Assembly (NCBI GenBank): GCA_037157565.1 | Contig: JAZHRO010000013.1 | Coordinates: 39,498,501 to 39,562,500 of the forward strand | From: Thalassia testudinum | Lineage: Eukaryota; Streptophyta; Magnoliopsida; Alismatales; Hydrocharitaceae | Length of the DNA: 64,000 nt | Direction of reading: 5' to 3' | Part shown: piece by piece, positions 1-11,292 of the stretch | Layout: the number at the start of each line of letters is the position of its first letter | Numbering within the stretch: position 1 is the first letter of the stretch | The notes under the pieces: generated by a model | The model's input: the letters and a program-made list of their open reading frames with translations, nothing else | Databases searched by the model: none | What the model was told of the DNA's origin: nothing | Program-made: the position numbers and the translations under genes

Positions 1-890
1 ACAACTACGACGGCAGGTTACTTGTAACCTCTATTTCTAACACGTGAAACACGCACGATCATGCATGAAAGAATCACTTAGGGTGGAGGGAGTGATACTT
101 CGCGCACGAGGCAGGGGAGCTCCTTAAGTAGGAAGAAGAGTAATTCCTCTCACTACAGAGGTGAGGCTATGCGATTAGGGTGTGGGCGGTCAAGCTGAGT
201 GGAGAGGAGCATGTGCAAACTCAAGTCAAAGTGCACCTGTTAAATGGGATCTGGGTGAGGTGGTGATTGCACGCACCAAGTCACACGAAGCCTCAATTGA
301 ATGCGAGCCACAAATCAGGAGGATCAGCGAGTGAACGACCACAGTGGCCCATGTTCATCGCGGTGAACAATGTTCAGACAAGCAACAGGTGCCAAGGCTT
401 CTTTTGGAAAAATTGTGCTAGAAGTCCTAGGCAAAGGGGTATGAAATTTGTAGGGAGGCCCATAAGTGATAAGGAATGGTGACAGAGCAATCCATAAAGC
501 TTGCAAATAGGTCCCTGCAGTTTAAAATTAAGTCCATGGAAGAATGTCTAAGCATGAAATGTGATGCACTAAGGACCTAAATGAGAATCTTTAAATGCAA
601 GGCCCTAATGATGTCCAAATGCAACCAGGTTTTTAATGATGCTTGAAGTTAATTTTACTTTTGATTTGGAGTTCTGAGCTCATTTGTGTGTTAAATTTGC
701 TATTTTATCACCATTTTGTATTTATAAATAGAATATCTCAATAATTGGCCTAATTATGTATTTTTAGCACAAAATTGTTGTTTTACGCCTTTTCTATTAT
801 TTACCACACTTAAATCTTTTTATGTGTTAATTACCTAGTTTCTAACTTAACTTAGGCAATTTAGCTATAATGAGTCGCAACTCATCAAGC
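1..890. repeat. Long direct repeat F1 (probable LTR, cut by window edge)
   Basis: Aligns at a nearly constant offset of about 3750 bp with 3750-4640 (for example the GAATATCTCAATAA segments at 731 and 4482). Includes GC-richer and AT-rich blocks in the same order as the second copy. Probably an LTR of a gypsy-type or non-autonomous element. The copy starts before the window. No protein-coding potential of its own. Confidence 0.55.
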
Positions 891-1339
891 AGCTATAGCA
901 ACTGAATCAGCAACAGAATGAGCTCAATCCAGATGTCTAAAACATATTTCAAAGGTTGTTGTGGCTCTGATCATTAATTCAATTGTTGTAATGCCAATTT
1001 CAGCTCAAAAATATCCAAGAGCATACTTAAAAAAGTTTGATGACGGATCAAAATATCCAAATCAGGGAGTATTTCTCATCTTAAAATCTTTGTTAAATCA
1101 AGAAAGAAGATTTGACAATCATATTTGTAAAATAGAATTTCAATCCCTTTGTAAAAACCATTTCAAATCTTCTTCATTCTCAACTCCAAACCTCCAATAT
1201 TAAATCTTGAAATTGGTTATTTGGAGGGTAAAATGTCTCCTTAATTGGGCTTTTGCTTTGGGTCTTTTGGTGACCTTTCCACTCAATCTTGAACACCATT
1301 GATGAGAGTTCAAGGTGATTTTGTGGATTGATTAAGACC
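891..1339. other. Spacer between F1 and the solo copia LTR; no gene seen
   Basis: AT-rich sequence between the F1 repeat and the solo LTR insertion. If F1 and F2 are an LTR pair, this is the reduced internal region, which becomes only about 0.5 kb once the nested LTR is removed. No gag or pol motif is visible. Confidence 0.4.
1335..1339. repeat. Target-site duplication AGACC (left)
   Basis: Identical to 3346-3350 on the other side of the solo LTR. Confidence 0.75.
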
Positions 1340-3345
1340 TGTTGGGTCCTTGTTCCATCTCAAATTAGAGTGATTGATTCTCCTTGATGGAACTCTTCAA
1401 CATAGGGTTGAAATTAGATATATGCTCATTCACAATTTAAAACAAAACTCAAACACATTGAAATCCTTGCATACACATAAATCAAGCCCTTAAATACTCA
1501 AACAAAAAGCTCGATTAAATCAGTTAAAACCTCAAATGAATTTGAATCACTGATTTGAACAATTAAAATCATTTTCATGCAAAATCAAGCCAATTGAGTT
1601 GGTGAACAAGATCAGGGGGTCATTGTGGATTTGCGAAATGGATGAGAGAACCGTAATTCCCTACTTGGAGGGGGTAGGATATGTGTGACGTAAAAAGATG
1701 CGGAATTAAAAGGATAACAATCTCAAAAAAGAGCAATCATACAATAGGCACAAGTATTTTTAGGTGGAAACCCAAACCGGGTGAAAACCACCACCTAACC
1801 CTCTTGAGTTAGGATTTCCCCATCGATCTAGTCGATCAAATCCACTATACGAACTACTTAAACGAGAGTAGTTCAACCTCAAGTACAACCACGCTACAAG
1901 TACGAGGGTAGCGTTCCCCAACACCTCTTAACTAGGTGGATTTTGTCACTCAATGGAGATGAGAATTCGCAAAGTAAATACTAAAAACAAAGAACAATAG
2001 AAGTACAACAATCCTATAGAGTCGCAAATATTAAAACCTAGCTTCTATAGGAGTTAGGAAACATCCCCTTGGTGGAAGTACGTCGATGTGACGACGCAGG
2101 TACGTAAACCATGCGGCGGCGCTTCGTCGCTCTCGTAATCGTAGAGGGAGAGCGGGTGCACAACTGAATTTAGGCTCTCCAGATGTGGAGCAAATCCTTG
2201 GAGAGCTAGAACTCCTTCTATGTGATCTTCTACTTCTTTTTGACACAAGAGATGTGAAAGTGTGCTGCTTGGTGTGTCTTGCAAGCCAAGGGATCCTCCT
2301 CTATTTATAGAGGGCCTAGAAAGGCTTTGAAAGGACTTGGAAGGCTTCCATAGCCGTTGGGCGCAAATCCAAGGCAAATCAAGTCGTAATTAGGATTAAT
2401 CATGCTTCTGACAAGGTTATCAGACTTCTGGCTTTGGCATCAGACGTCTGGAAAACCTGTTTAAGACGTGTGGGAACTAAGTCAAATGTCTGATTCTAGG
2501 TGGGTTTCTTTTCTGAGTTGAATCAGACCTAAACAAGGTCCTAGTTTACGGCTATCGGACGACATATAGGACATCTGGAAACCTATTTGTTCAATGGAAA
2601 TGGATTCCCAAGAAAGGTAACAGCTAGAAATTCTCTCAAAAGAGATTTTGTGTCAGTCGAAGTAAAACGGTCACATATCAGACGTCTGGGGTCCTCTAAG
2701 GACGTCCGATATAGGGCTAAGAGTCATTTTCCTCAACGTTTAGATGGGCAGCCAACGTTCCACTAGTTGGACGTCTGGCACAACTATCAGACGGCTTCTA
2801 AGACGTCTGGACTAAGGTCTGGACGTCTGATTTCATCAGACAAAAAGCTACAAATCCAAGCCTAAGTTATTGGACGTCTGAGTCAACAGTCGCACGTCTT
2901 AAAAGTCACTATCAAACGTCTGATTTCCAGATTGGACGTCTGATAAGGTTATCTGAACCTTATTTTGGTTTTCTAAGTTCTCTACAGAAAACCTAAGTAT
3001 CTTAGGATTTGTGCAAGTGTTCCTAGAACTACTGTTAGAGTACATTGTGGCTCTTTAACAAGAATCTAAAAATAAAGTGCAACAAAAGAAATAAAATATA
3101 AAGTACAATAGAAAGGAAATCTATCATATTCTTCATCTCCTTCCTTCTTCAAGCTTTCGCTTCTTGCGAAGCTCCTCCACCTCTATCAAGCTCCTCCAAT
3201 CCACCATGGATGCGAGCTCAAACTCCGTCTAAACACCTGTCTCCATTTGCAATTTGTCCTCAAAACTAGGACTCAAGAGCAAATGTTAAAAGACACGTGT
3301 TTTGTTATCATCAAAATAAACGATCGTGGTGCTCTAGCTCCAACA
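1340..3345 (-). mobile_element. Solo LTR of a Ty1/copia-type element, 2006 bp, TSD AGACC
   Basis: Bounded by TGTTGG and CCAACA with a perfect 5-bp target duplication AGACC at 1335-1339 and 3346-3350. On the minus strand it starts TGTTGGAGCTAGAG, followed by a run resembling SIRE-type copia LTR starts, with a CTATAAATAG TATA box at 2301-2310. U3 is therefore about 2311-3345 and R-U5 about 1340-2300. U3 carries at least seven GACGTCTG palindrome cores between 2441 and 2942. No internal domain flanks it, so it is a solo LTR left by recombination. Clade assignment is tentative. Confidence 0.8.
2301..2310 (-). promoter_or_regulatory. LTR TATA box
   Basis: CTATAAATAG on the minus strand inside the solo copia LTR, downstream of the palindrome-rich U3. 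It sets the LTR orientation. Confidence 0.6.
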
Positions 3346-3350
3346 AGACC
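3346..3350. repeat. Target-site duplication AGACC (right)
   Basis: Identical to 1335-1339. Confidence 0.75.
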
Positions 3351-3379
3351 CCCCAAAGTGATTTTTGGCACTAATTCAG

Positions 3380-4640
3380 AGCTAAGAACCAAGGTTCTCA
3401 GGTCTCAAATTAGACCTTAATGTACGAGTGATCAGTGAAATTCAAATCGAGGGAATTAGAAAGCAATCAAATTAAATGTAAGTGGTGATTAATGATGATG
3501 ATGAACATGAAAGTCTCTCTAATATGAATTGATCTAAATTACCCTACTCCTAAGCTAATCTAATAAGCAATTTATTTAGAAAGCAGTAAACTACACTAAT
3601 TCTACTCCTAGAAAGCATATAAAGTCCTAAACTAAAGGAGGAATGGGATGCCTAGGTTGTAGCTAGTCACTGCAGCGACGAAGGGTGTTGAGGAAGATCT
3701 CCAGCGAGGAATGGGATCCCTGGGCTATAGCTGGTCAATGCAACGACGAATTTGAGTAGGGAAGCCACTTCTGTCACCAGTAGCCGATGAATATGGAAGG
3801 AAACTAAAGACTAGATGAAGGGATCACTCAAGGAGAAGGGAACGATCCTTTGCGCGCGAGCTTTGGGAGGTGCTTAAATAGAAATTGAGAGTGATTTTGC
3901 TCACCGCGCGGTGTTAAGTGATTAGGGTAGGATCGGTGGGGATGAGAGGAGAGGGCGTGCAAAATTTTCAACTCAAAGATGAGTCGTTGGATGGGATCTA
4001 GGGTAGAGGTGAAGCTATGCGCAAATTCACGTGTTGCGTCGATTGAGTTTGAGTCGCAGATCAAGTGGATCAAGGCGTGAATGGCTGGGATTAGCTATGT
4101 TCGTGAGTGGATATAGTGGATTTCGTGCAGCAGGTTTATTAGAAGATTTGCAGAGGAGCCCAAAGTGGTGAAGGGGTAGAAAGATTACAGGGAGGCCATT
4201 AAGTAATGAAGAAGTGATTCAGAATAGTCCTTAGGATTTTCAAATTGGCCCTTGCAGCTTTCAAAACAGTCCTTGGAAGGTTTTTAGAGTGAATAAAATT
4301 ATACGAATGAAGGACCTAAATGTGAATCTCTAAATGTAAGGTCCTATCGATGTCCAAGTACTACCAAGTTTTTATTGAAGGTTAATTGAACATATTAGAA
4401 GTTAATTTCACTTTTGATTTGAAGTTTTAAGCTCATTTGTGTGTTGAATTTGCAATTGGATCATCATTTTGTATTATTAATAGAATATCTCAATAAATGA
4501 CCTAATTTTGCATTTTTAACACAAGTTTGGTGTTTTAGGTCATTTATGTTAATTCTCACGCTTAACACATTTCATATGTTAATTTAATAATGTTTAACCT
4601 AGTTTGTAGCTTACCTTTGACATTTTAGTTATGACGTGAT
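3380..4640. repeat. Long direct repeat F2 (probable LTR, partner of F1)
   Basis: Its 3750-4640 part matches 1-890. It contains a tandem duplication of about 68 bp (units starting at 3638 and 3706, both GAGGAATGGGAT...GCGACGA or GCAACGACGA). Exact termini could not be fixed because TG/CA ends and a target duplication were not convincing. Interpreted as an LTR whose partner is F1. Confidence 0.5.
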
Positions 4641-6450
4641 CTATATATTTTACGAATGAGTTTCATGTCGAAAGTTATTGGTAAAAAGAATACTCTCTTG
4701 CCTGTATTGTTGGTTATCTTTTGGGTCTCAAAACCCTTCTCTATGGTGAAAGTGTTTTCAATCAGTTTCTCCCCTTTCCATTCTCCTCCGGTAACTATAG
4801 GTTGAGGGGAAGAAAAGGGGGTATTTGGGATCCTTCTTGATCTAATTAAAAGGTAATTTTTTCTTTGTTTTTGTTGGGATATTGATTATCGATCTTCAGT
4901 CTTTTTGATTAAACTATTTTTTCTTTTATGGGCAGAATATACTGTGTCCTTCCTTTCTTTTACTGCCATCATGAGATTCAATGGTTGGGGTTGGTCTAAT
5001 TGGCATAAACTAAATGCGATACAAGAGCAGTGTAGTTAAATCATTGGATTCAGATCCAAATGATCAGTACATGTATTGCAACCATGGATGCATGCTATGT
5101 TTTGAATTTTGTATTCTTGTGTATGTAGCTTAAGACTTCAGGGTTAATGTGTAATACCAATATTTATATGCCTCTATTAGGTCCCTTTCATCACTACTTT
5201 TATGATTTTCATATTCAGCCTATATATTTTAATTTCCTAATATGAGCTTCCTTACCTTTTGACTTTTTCTTTTACTGCATTGGTTTTTTAAGTGGTAAAG
5301 TTTTGATATAATTTTTAATTTTTTACCCCCGTAGTAACACACGGGTTAAAAATTAATAGAGGTGAACGCAATACATGCAAGCTAACTAAAAAAATTAAAT
5401 TCTCATAAACTCCCATCTAATAATAGTGAATTGTTTGAACAATGAATCTATCTTTAGTAGAGGTAAGTTACATGTAAAGTTGAACTCTCACATACATTAA
5501 GTGATTCCATATAAATTATTTTTTTAGCAATATACAATTCAACTATTGTTAACTACAAAAATGAAAATTATCTTTTTTGACGTATCATATTAAAATAAAG
5601 ATATCATATGATTTAGATATAAAGATAAAACGATACTATGGATGGATCAAAGAAATTAAATTATTTCATTTTAGGTAGGTATGATTTTTTTTTTTTATTT
5701 TTACATTATTGTATGTAGTGTAAAGATTGTCATATACCCTAATATATGAATGCCATGACTTTGATATTTAAATATATTTTCTATTATATGACATCAACTT
5801 TTTTTTTTATTATTACTAAAAGGAAGAATTACCTTCAGAAGAGGCAAATTTACCTTTACAACAAACTTATTTTAAATAATGGGAAAGAGATTTCCAACAT
5901 TTATTGCTATACACCTGATCTTGTCACGTTTCTACGTCTCCTTCCTATTTTATTTAAAATTACCGGAAGCGCACCATCAGGGATTTGCGGTGGTAGAGCC
6001 CACACAGGACAAGTCGTCGTGACCGTGCACGCTACTCGTATGAGATAAATTCCAACGCAGAAAATCCCATAAATGTTGACCATGCTATGACCACGATAAC
6101 TCTGAAAAAACCAAACAATGATGAATAACTCCGTTGTGTCGTTCCATGTTCTATTCCACAAAATCTCTTCCCAGCAACTTCATGGCTAAGATCCCAGAGG
6201 AAAAAATTAATTATCTGCTGTTGTGGATGTGACACATGTTCTGGCGAAACGTTATATGACATGTAAGTTCCCTTGTAACTTGACAGGCTCCTGACAAAGA
6301 TTTTTACCTGCAGAAAAAAACAAAAAACTTCATTGCGAGAACGAGGTCGAAGGAGTATGTCCATTCGAGAATTAAGTTTCAATTTTAATCCCTATCTTCT
6401 CATATGTAACTTATTAGGAAATAATTTTATAGATATGAGTAGAAAAACGA

Positions 6451-6503
<53 letters not shown>

Positions 6504-7535
6504 TAATTTTCAATTGACCTTTTATTTATGCATCTTTGTTTGTATATTTATATTATTTTTTATTTGCAAAGTAATTTTTTATTTTTAAATTTGGAGTTTA
6601 GTGTTTAAGATTTAAGATTTAAGTTTTTTAAATTTAAATTTTAAATTTTAAATTCAAAAATAATAAATTACTTTTCATATGAAAAAATCAATTATTTTAG
6701 ATAAAATCAATTTTTATAAATCCTAAATTTTAAATTTCAGAACCTTAAATTCTAAATGTCAATTTTGCTGTAAATTAACAAGTTGGTGGTGAATAGAGTA
6801 GGAAATTTTCCCCTTGCTCTTCCTTACGGTAGTGGCTGGTGTGTGTATCGTAGGGGCTGTAACAGGTGCACAAATAGATAGTTGCCACATGTTAGTGGTG
6901 GTACGTAGTTTGTTGTGATATTTATTTTTGTAGTTATTATTAAATCTTAAATTTTAAATTTTAAACACATAAGTTAAAAAGTTAGTTTTTCATTTTTAAA
7001 GTAAAAATTTATTTTTTGTAGATATATTTTAATTTTTAATCGAATGATTTTGTTGAGTGAAGGTTATATGTTGTAAAATATATTTAATATATACTTCTTT
7101 ATTTTATCCTCTGATTCTATTGCCTCGTTAGTGATCGAGTAACAACAATTTAATACAAAGGATGCTGGTTCACGTACTCTTAACTGGTCATCCACTTGAA
7201 ACCCTTTTTTTTTTGGCTTTCTATTCACTTTAGACGTGACCACCTCCTTTTATAAGGATTGCCCATTGGTTGGTCAGATTAACTTTACATGGGTTTCATT
7301 TAATCCTTTCACGGCACCACAGTGGGTTCTTTTTAGAAGTGACCTGGATCCACCGAATCAGATTGTACACACTTTTAAACATCGATGTTAGTGGAATTAC
7401 ATTTTTTATTCGCACCACGTCGCTTGTGATAAAATTAACAAATTGAATAACAATCGTCGTGTTTCTGTTTGCTGACCCAAATTTGCCGTGGGTTAGACCA
7501 ACTAAGCCTTATCCTAACATTCCTTGGATAGGAAA
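4641..7535. other. AT-rich intergenic DNA without a recognisable gene
   Basis: Long AT-rich stretches with a (TA)n tract at 6457-6501. The longest open frames (about 100 codons at 5746-6161) resemble no family and overlap on opposite strands. A small hairpin near 5328-5350 (CCCGT...ACGGG) resembles some Helitron 3' ends but lacks the expected CTRR end. Confidence 0.6.
6457..6501. repeat. (TA)n microsatellite
   Basis: About 22 uninterrupted TA dinucleotides. Confidence 0.95.
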
Positions 7536-8549
7536 TGTTATGATCGACTTTGACCTTTTTGGAAATCTGAAAATAGCTCGTCTTGATTAACTTCGAGATA
7601 CAGTCATTTAATGAAAAACTAACCTATATACACAAAATTAATACAAACTACGCATGCAAGTAGCCAGAAATAATTAAAGAAAACAGTAGCGAAAGTAATT
7701 GGAGTTCAAAAAGATATTAAACATAATCCAAAAAATAACCATCACGACAATAAAAGTTTACACCATCGAGCTCAACATGGAATCGAATCACTCACTACAG
7801 TAGAAAAGACTGAAAGAGAACTAGTACTGGAAGCTAAGGCTTGACTCGGCTGAGCCTAACACCCTCTAAAACTTGCGGTGCTGGCTGCTCGATTTCCTGA
7901 CCTGTACATAGTTATATATAAGGGGGGGTAGCTTACGCTGATTAGAGTAGTATATACAATAGTTATATCATTTAAGCAGTATACATATAATCATCTAATT
8001 ATCCAATCAACACTTAATTGAAAAAATACCAGTGTTTACGAGTCAGTTTTCTAACATAAGGTCCACAATGTCTCTCAATCATTTTGTTCCCTAAGGGAAC
8101 GATCTTGATTCCAGTTTTTCTTTGATGTAGGATGTACATGTGGCACTTTCCCGGTCGGGAGAGCATCCCGTGATAGTCCTACGCCTGGTCTACCACCACG
8201 AGGTCTCAGTCGCGATATAGTGGTGACTACGGCACGTGCGATAAGTGCACGGGTAGCTACCCTACACTGACATGCAGTCAGTCATTTCTACTAGCGAGTA
8301 CGCCCAAAAGTACAATACGGAACAGCACTGGGCCTTGCCCTCTCAGAACAGAGGTCTCGCCCCTTCACAGTCCGTGTACCCTCATCTAATTATCCCGATT
8401 TGCCCGGTTGGCCTAACAAAAGTCAATGTAAGGGGGCCAGTCCTAACCACGGGTTCCGTGGGGTGGCTAGCTCCCCCTGCACTAAGTACAGTAGTTCTCC
8501 TCAATACCGTGTACGCGAGGGCCAGCTACTTTCCATACTAAAGGGACAG

Positions 8550-8554
8550 TCGCT
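8550..8554. repeat. Target-site duplication TCGCT (left of solo LTR B1)
   Basis: Identical to 11288-11292; the empty site in copy A2 reads GTTGCTCTCC. Confidence 0.8.
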
Positions 8555-9246
8555 TGATGAGAACCTCATCATGAGCTATAACTAGCTCATTTTGACCTAA
8601 TACAAAGGATAAAAGCTCCTACATATCTCAAGGAAAGGCTTAACTCAGAGAATTCTGAGTTTGAGAAGAAAACAAGTCATAAGGGGTAAAAGTGCAATTT
8701 TACCAGTATAATCTGCATACAGGGTAATTCAGGGCCCAAACATAGGTCAAAGCAGCTTAATAAGAATAAAAGTGGGATGAGATGATCTAGCAAGGGCTAC
8801 AGCACTTCCAAGAAACCAAATGATAATCTGTAACCCTAAAACAACCCACTTCAATTCACAAGGTTCGAGGCAAAGTAAAAATAGAATAAACCCTCTAAAA
8901 TTCATAGAAAAATAATCTCTAGGGTTTAGAACCTTCAATTTGGCCTTTAGAACCCATTTTGACCTACATTGAGAACCATGCCCAATTAATAACCTAATTT
9001 GGGTTTTTGCGCAAATTGACCAGTCAAACAAGGTTTAATATGAAAATGAAATTCACCATCAGATTCCTTAGGTCCTAATTAGTCATGTATAAAAACTTGA
9101 GCCTAAGAAGAAACCTCCTTTACCGACTTTACACTTTGGTCCTCATATATTTACTCTTTGACCCTCAACTTCTGAACCCTCGCATTTTGGCCCCTAACTC
9201 TCCTTCGTTCTTTGCAATCAGGTCCCTCCTGCAAAACCTGCCAGCA

Positions 9247-9277
9247 CCATGCTCCGGCGACCTTGCGCGGAGCATGG
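9247..9277 (+). promoter_or_regulatory. LTR hairpin 1
   Basis: Perfect 10-bp arms CCATGCTCCG and CGGAGCATGG around an 11-nt loop. Conserved in the second LTR copy near 60802-60834. Confidence 0.8.
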
Positions 9278-9316
9278 CGCCGCGCAGGGTGAGGTGGGGG
9301 ACCTGGCAAGTAAACC

Positions 9317-9356
9317 GGGGGTGCCCTGCGTCGTCAGCCGTCGCAGGGACACCCCC
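9317..9356 (+). promoter_or_regulatory. LTR hairpin 2
   Basis: Arms GGGGGTGCCCTGCG and CGCAGGGACACCCCC, with one bulged A. A partner structure (CCCTGCG / CGCAGGG) is present near 60732-60756. Confidence 0.75.
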
Positions 9357-9373
9357 CTGGTCGTTATAACCCA

Positions 9374-9407
9374 CCATACCGGCCGTGCGAACGCACGGAC
9401 GGTATGG
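9374..9407 (+). promoter_or_regulatory. LTR hairpin 3
   Basis: 16-bp arms from CCATACCG to CGGTATGG with one mismatch and a 2-nt loop. Conserved at 60673-60706 with the mismatch at the same place. Confidence 0.8.
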
Positions 9408-9479
9408 GTTCTTGCTTCCGGCCATCCTCCGGCGAGGGAGACACGTCGTCTCCCTCCGCCTTCCTCCCTGTTTGATCCC

Positions 9480-9487
9480 TATAAATA
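9480..9487 (+). promoter_or_regulatory. TATA box of gypsy LTR B1
   Basis: TATAAATA about 70 bp after hairpin 3. The same box is found on the minus strand at 60592-60599 in the other LTR copy. Confidence 0.65.
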
Positions 9488-11287
9488 CCCCCCGTCGCTC
9501 CACCGTTCTTCCCAGCCTGGATCTGACGGAGAAAATCCCCAACTTTCTTCTCTTCTCACTCCGGCAGACACCCACCAGCTCCGGCGGTTCTTCCTCCTCC
9601 TCCTCTTCGCTTTGCCGCAATACCAGCAGCAGAGACTTCTTCCCCTGCTCTTCCCGCGTCGCGCAATACCGGCGCGCGCTGCCTCTGCCCCGTCATCACC
9701 GCCGTCCTCCCCCCACTGGGCATCGTCTTCTCCGGCCCCTTCGTCCCTGCAAGTAAGCTAGAGCTACTCCCCTTCTCCTCCTCTTTCTTTCCCCGCTTTC
9801 AATTTATTCAATTAAGCCCTCTACCAACCCTGACCACCTTCACCCCCTTCGCCTCCGACCACCCTCCGGCGAGCCGCTCCCATCACCTCAGCAACCCACA
9901 CGGCTCGCCGACCCTCACCGAACCTCCGCCTCATCACACTGAGCACCCCCCACCCCTCCACTGCCACTCCACACCTCCGTAACACTCCCCCGAACAAACC
10001 CATTCCTCCGGTTGCAGTCCGACCCAGGGCTGCCGCCAGACACCACCTTGCGGCCTGCCGCGCAGTTCCTCACCTTCGCCGTGCCACGGCGAAGGTTCCC
10101 CAGTAGTTTGATCAGGCCGAGAGGCCATATTTGTGTCCGACAGGTTTTGAGGTTCGACCGCCATTAACGCACATTGAAGCAGCTTCTCCCGCGCTCCAGG
10201 CTTTAGGACTCCAGGTCTCCAGCTGCTGCGGAGTACGGGGAGTCTTGCGAAGGCAGCCAGCCAGCAACCTATGCAAATCGAAGCCGCAGCTGCAGAAGCC
10301 AGGCCGCGGTCTCCCAGCAGGCGCACGCGAGGAAAGGTCTGCGTTTAGTCCCACATCGGTAAGCCTCACACCCGTTCCACTGTTTAAATTGATTTTGTGC
10401 AGTAGCCTTACTGCCTCAGTACACGGGGTGAGGTCCCCTTACACCCGCCCGGTTACCCGGTCTCGTCCGCGCTCACGCCCCGCGGACCTGACCCGACCCG
10501 ACTTAGACTGACCTGCACTCCTCGCCCACCACGCACGCCGGTGAGCCTGGACCCGGGCGTGACCCGAACCCGATTACCCGGCAGCTCTGGGAGAGCTTTC
10601 CCAAGAGTGGTTTCAGAAAGAGAGAGAGACGCGGGGGGAGGAGGGTAGACTAGGTTTTGCCTCTGACGAAAAACTCTGAAGTGTGCAGGCACAGGCGAAG
10701 AAGAAGACCCGCGGAAGAAGAAGGAGCTGCACTGTAGCAAATGCATAGTTAAGTCGTCTAAGCACCGGGTCAGACGACGGAAGGTCAGCAGCCAGAGCAG
10801 GAAAGAAGGCAGGCTGAAGAAGAAGGAAGAGCAACGGCCAAAGCAGAAGAAGAAGAAAGGAAGACTTAGTAGCTGAAGGCAGAAGCTCTGCAGCCATAAA
10901 GAAGAGAAGGGAAAAGAGAAAGGGTCACCACAATTGCAGAAAAAGAAGAAGAGAGGCCAAGACAGAAACCAAGGAAGAAGAAGAAAGAGATCTGAAGAGG
11001 AGCATCACCTCTGCAGAACGAAGAAGAAGAAGAAGGAGCTCTAAAGAAAGAAAGAAAGAAGAACATCACGAGGAGAAAACGAAGAGAACAACAAATTCTT
11101 TCCCTCTCTCTTTCTTTATTTTGTAAAAGAAACATGTATATCTCTAGAATACAACTTGCTCCCTGAGTTCGACCTCGGGAACTCTTTTATTTTCCGAGTA
11201 AAAAAATTATATTTGAAGTGTTGGTAATAACCGGCTTTACTACAACGTTATAACAAACTAAAACCCGGTTGAAACCAACCGACTTCA

Positions 11288-11292
11288 TCGCT
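11288..11292. repeat. Target-site duplication TCGCT (right of solo LTR B1)
   Basis: Identical to 8550-8554. Confidence 0.8.

Larger units (their letters stand above)
8555..11287 (+). mobile_element. Solo LTR of Ty3/gypsy family B, 2733 bp, TSD TCGCT
   Basis: Begins TGATGAGAAC and ends GACTTCA, flanked by TCGCT at 8550-8554 and 11288-11292. Copy A2 shows the uninterrupted site, confirming the insertion. The same sequence in reverse forms the 3' LTR at 58828-61528, which abuts a gypsy internal region. It contains three hairpins at 9247-9407, a TATAAATA box at 9480-9487, a GC-rich stretch after it and a purine-rich (GAA-like) stretch at 10610-11110. Open frames of up to 170 codons here are low-complexity and overlap on both strands. 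Confidence 0.88.

Noticed and set aside
5328..5358. Possible Helitron 3' end (CCCGT hairpin ACGGG)
   Set aside because: Hairpin is present but no CTRR end or 5' TC end could be identified, and the AT-rich surroundings make chance likely.
5746..6161. Pair of opposite-strand frames of 84-100 codons
   Set aside because: AT-rich, overlapping on both strands, no family resemblance; chance frames.
9165..9761. Open frames of 123-170 codons on both strands in the solo gypsy LTR
   Set aside because: GC-rich, low-complexity, overlapping on opposite strands, with no family resemblance and not clearly kept in the second LTR copy. They are by-products of stop-poor GC-rich DNA.
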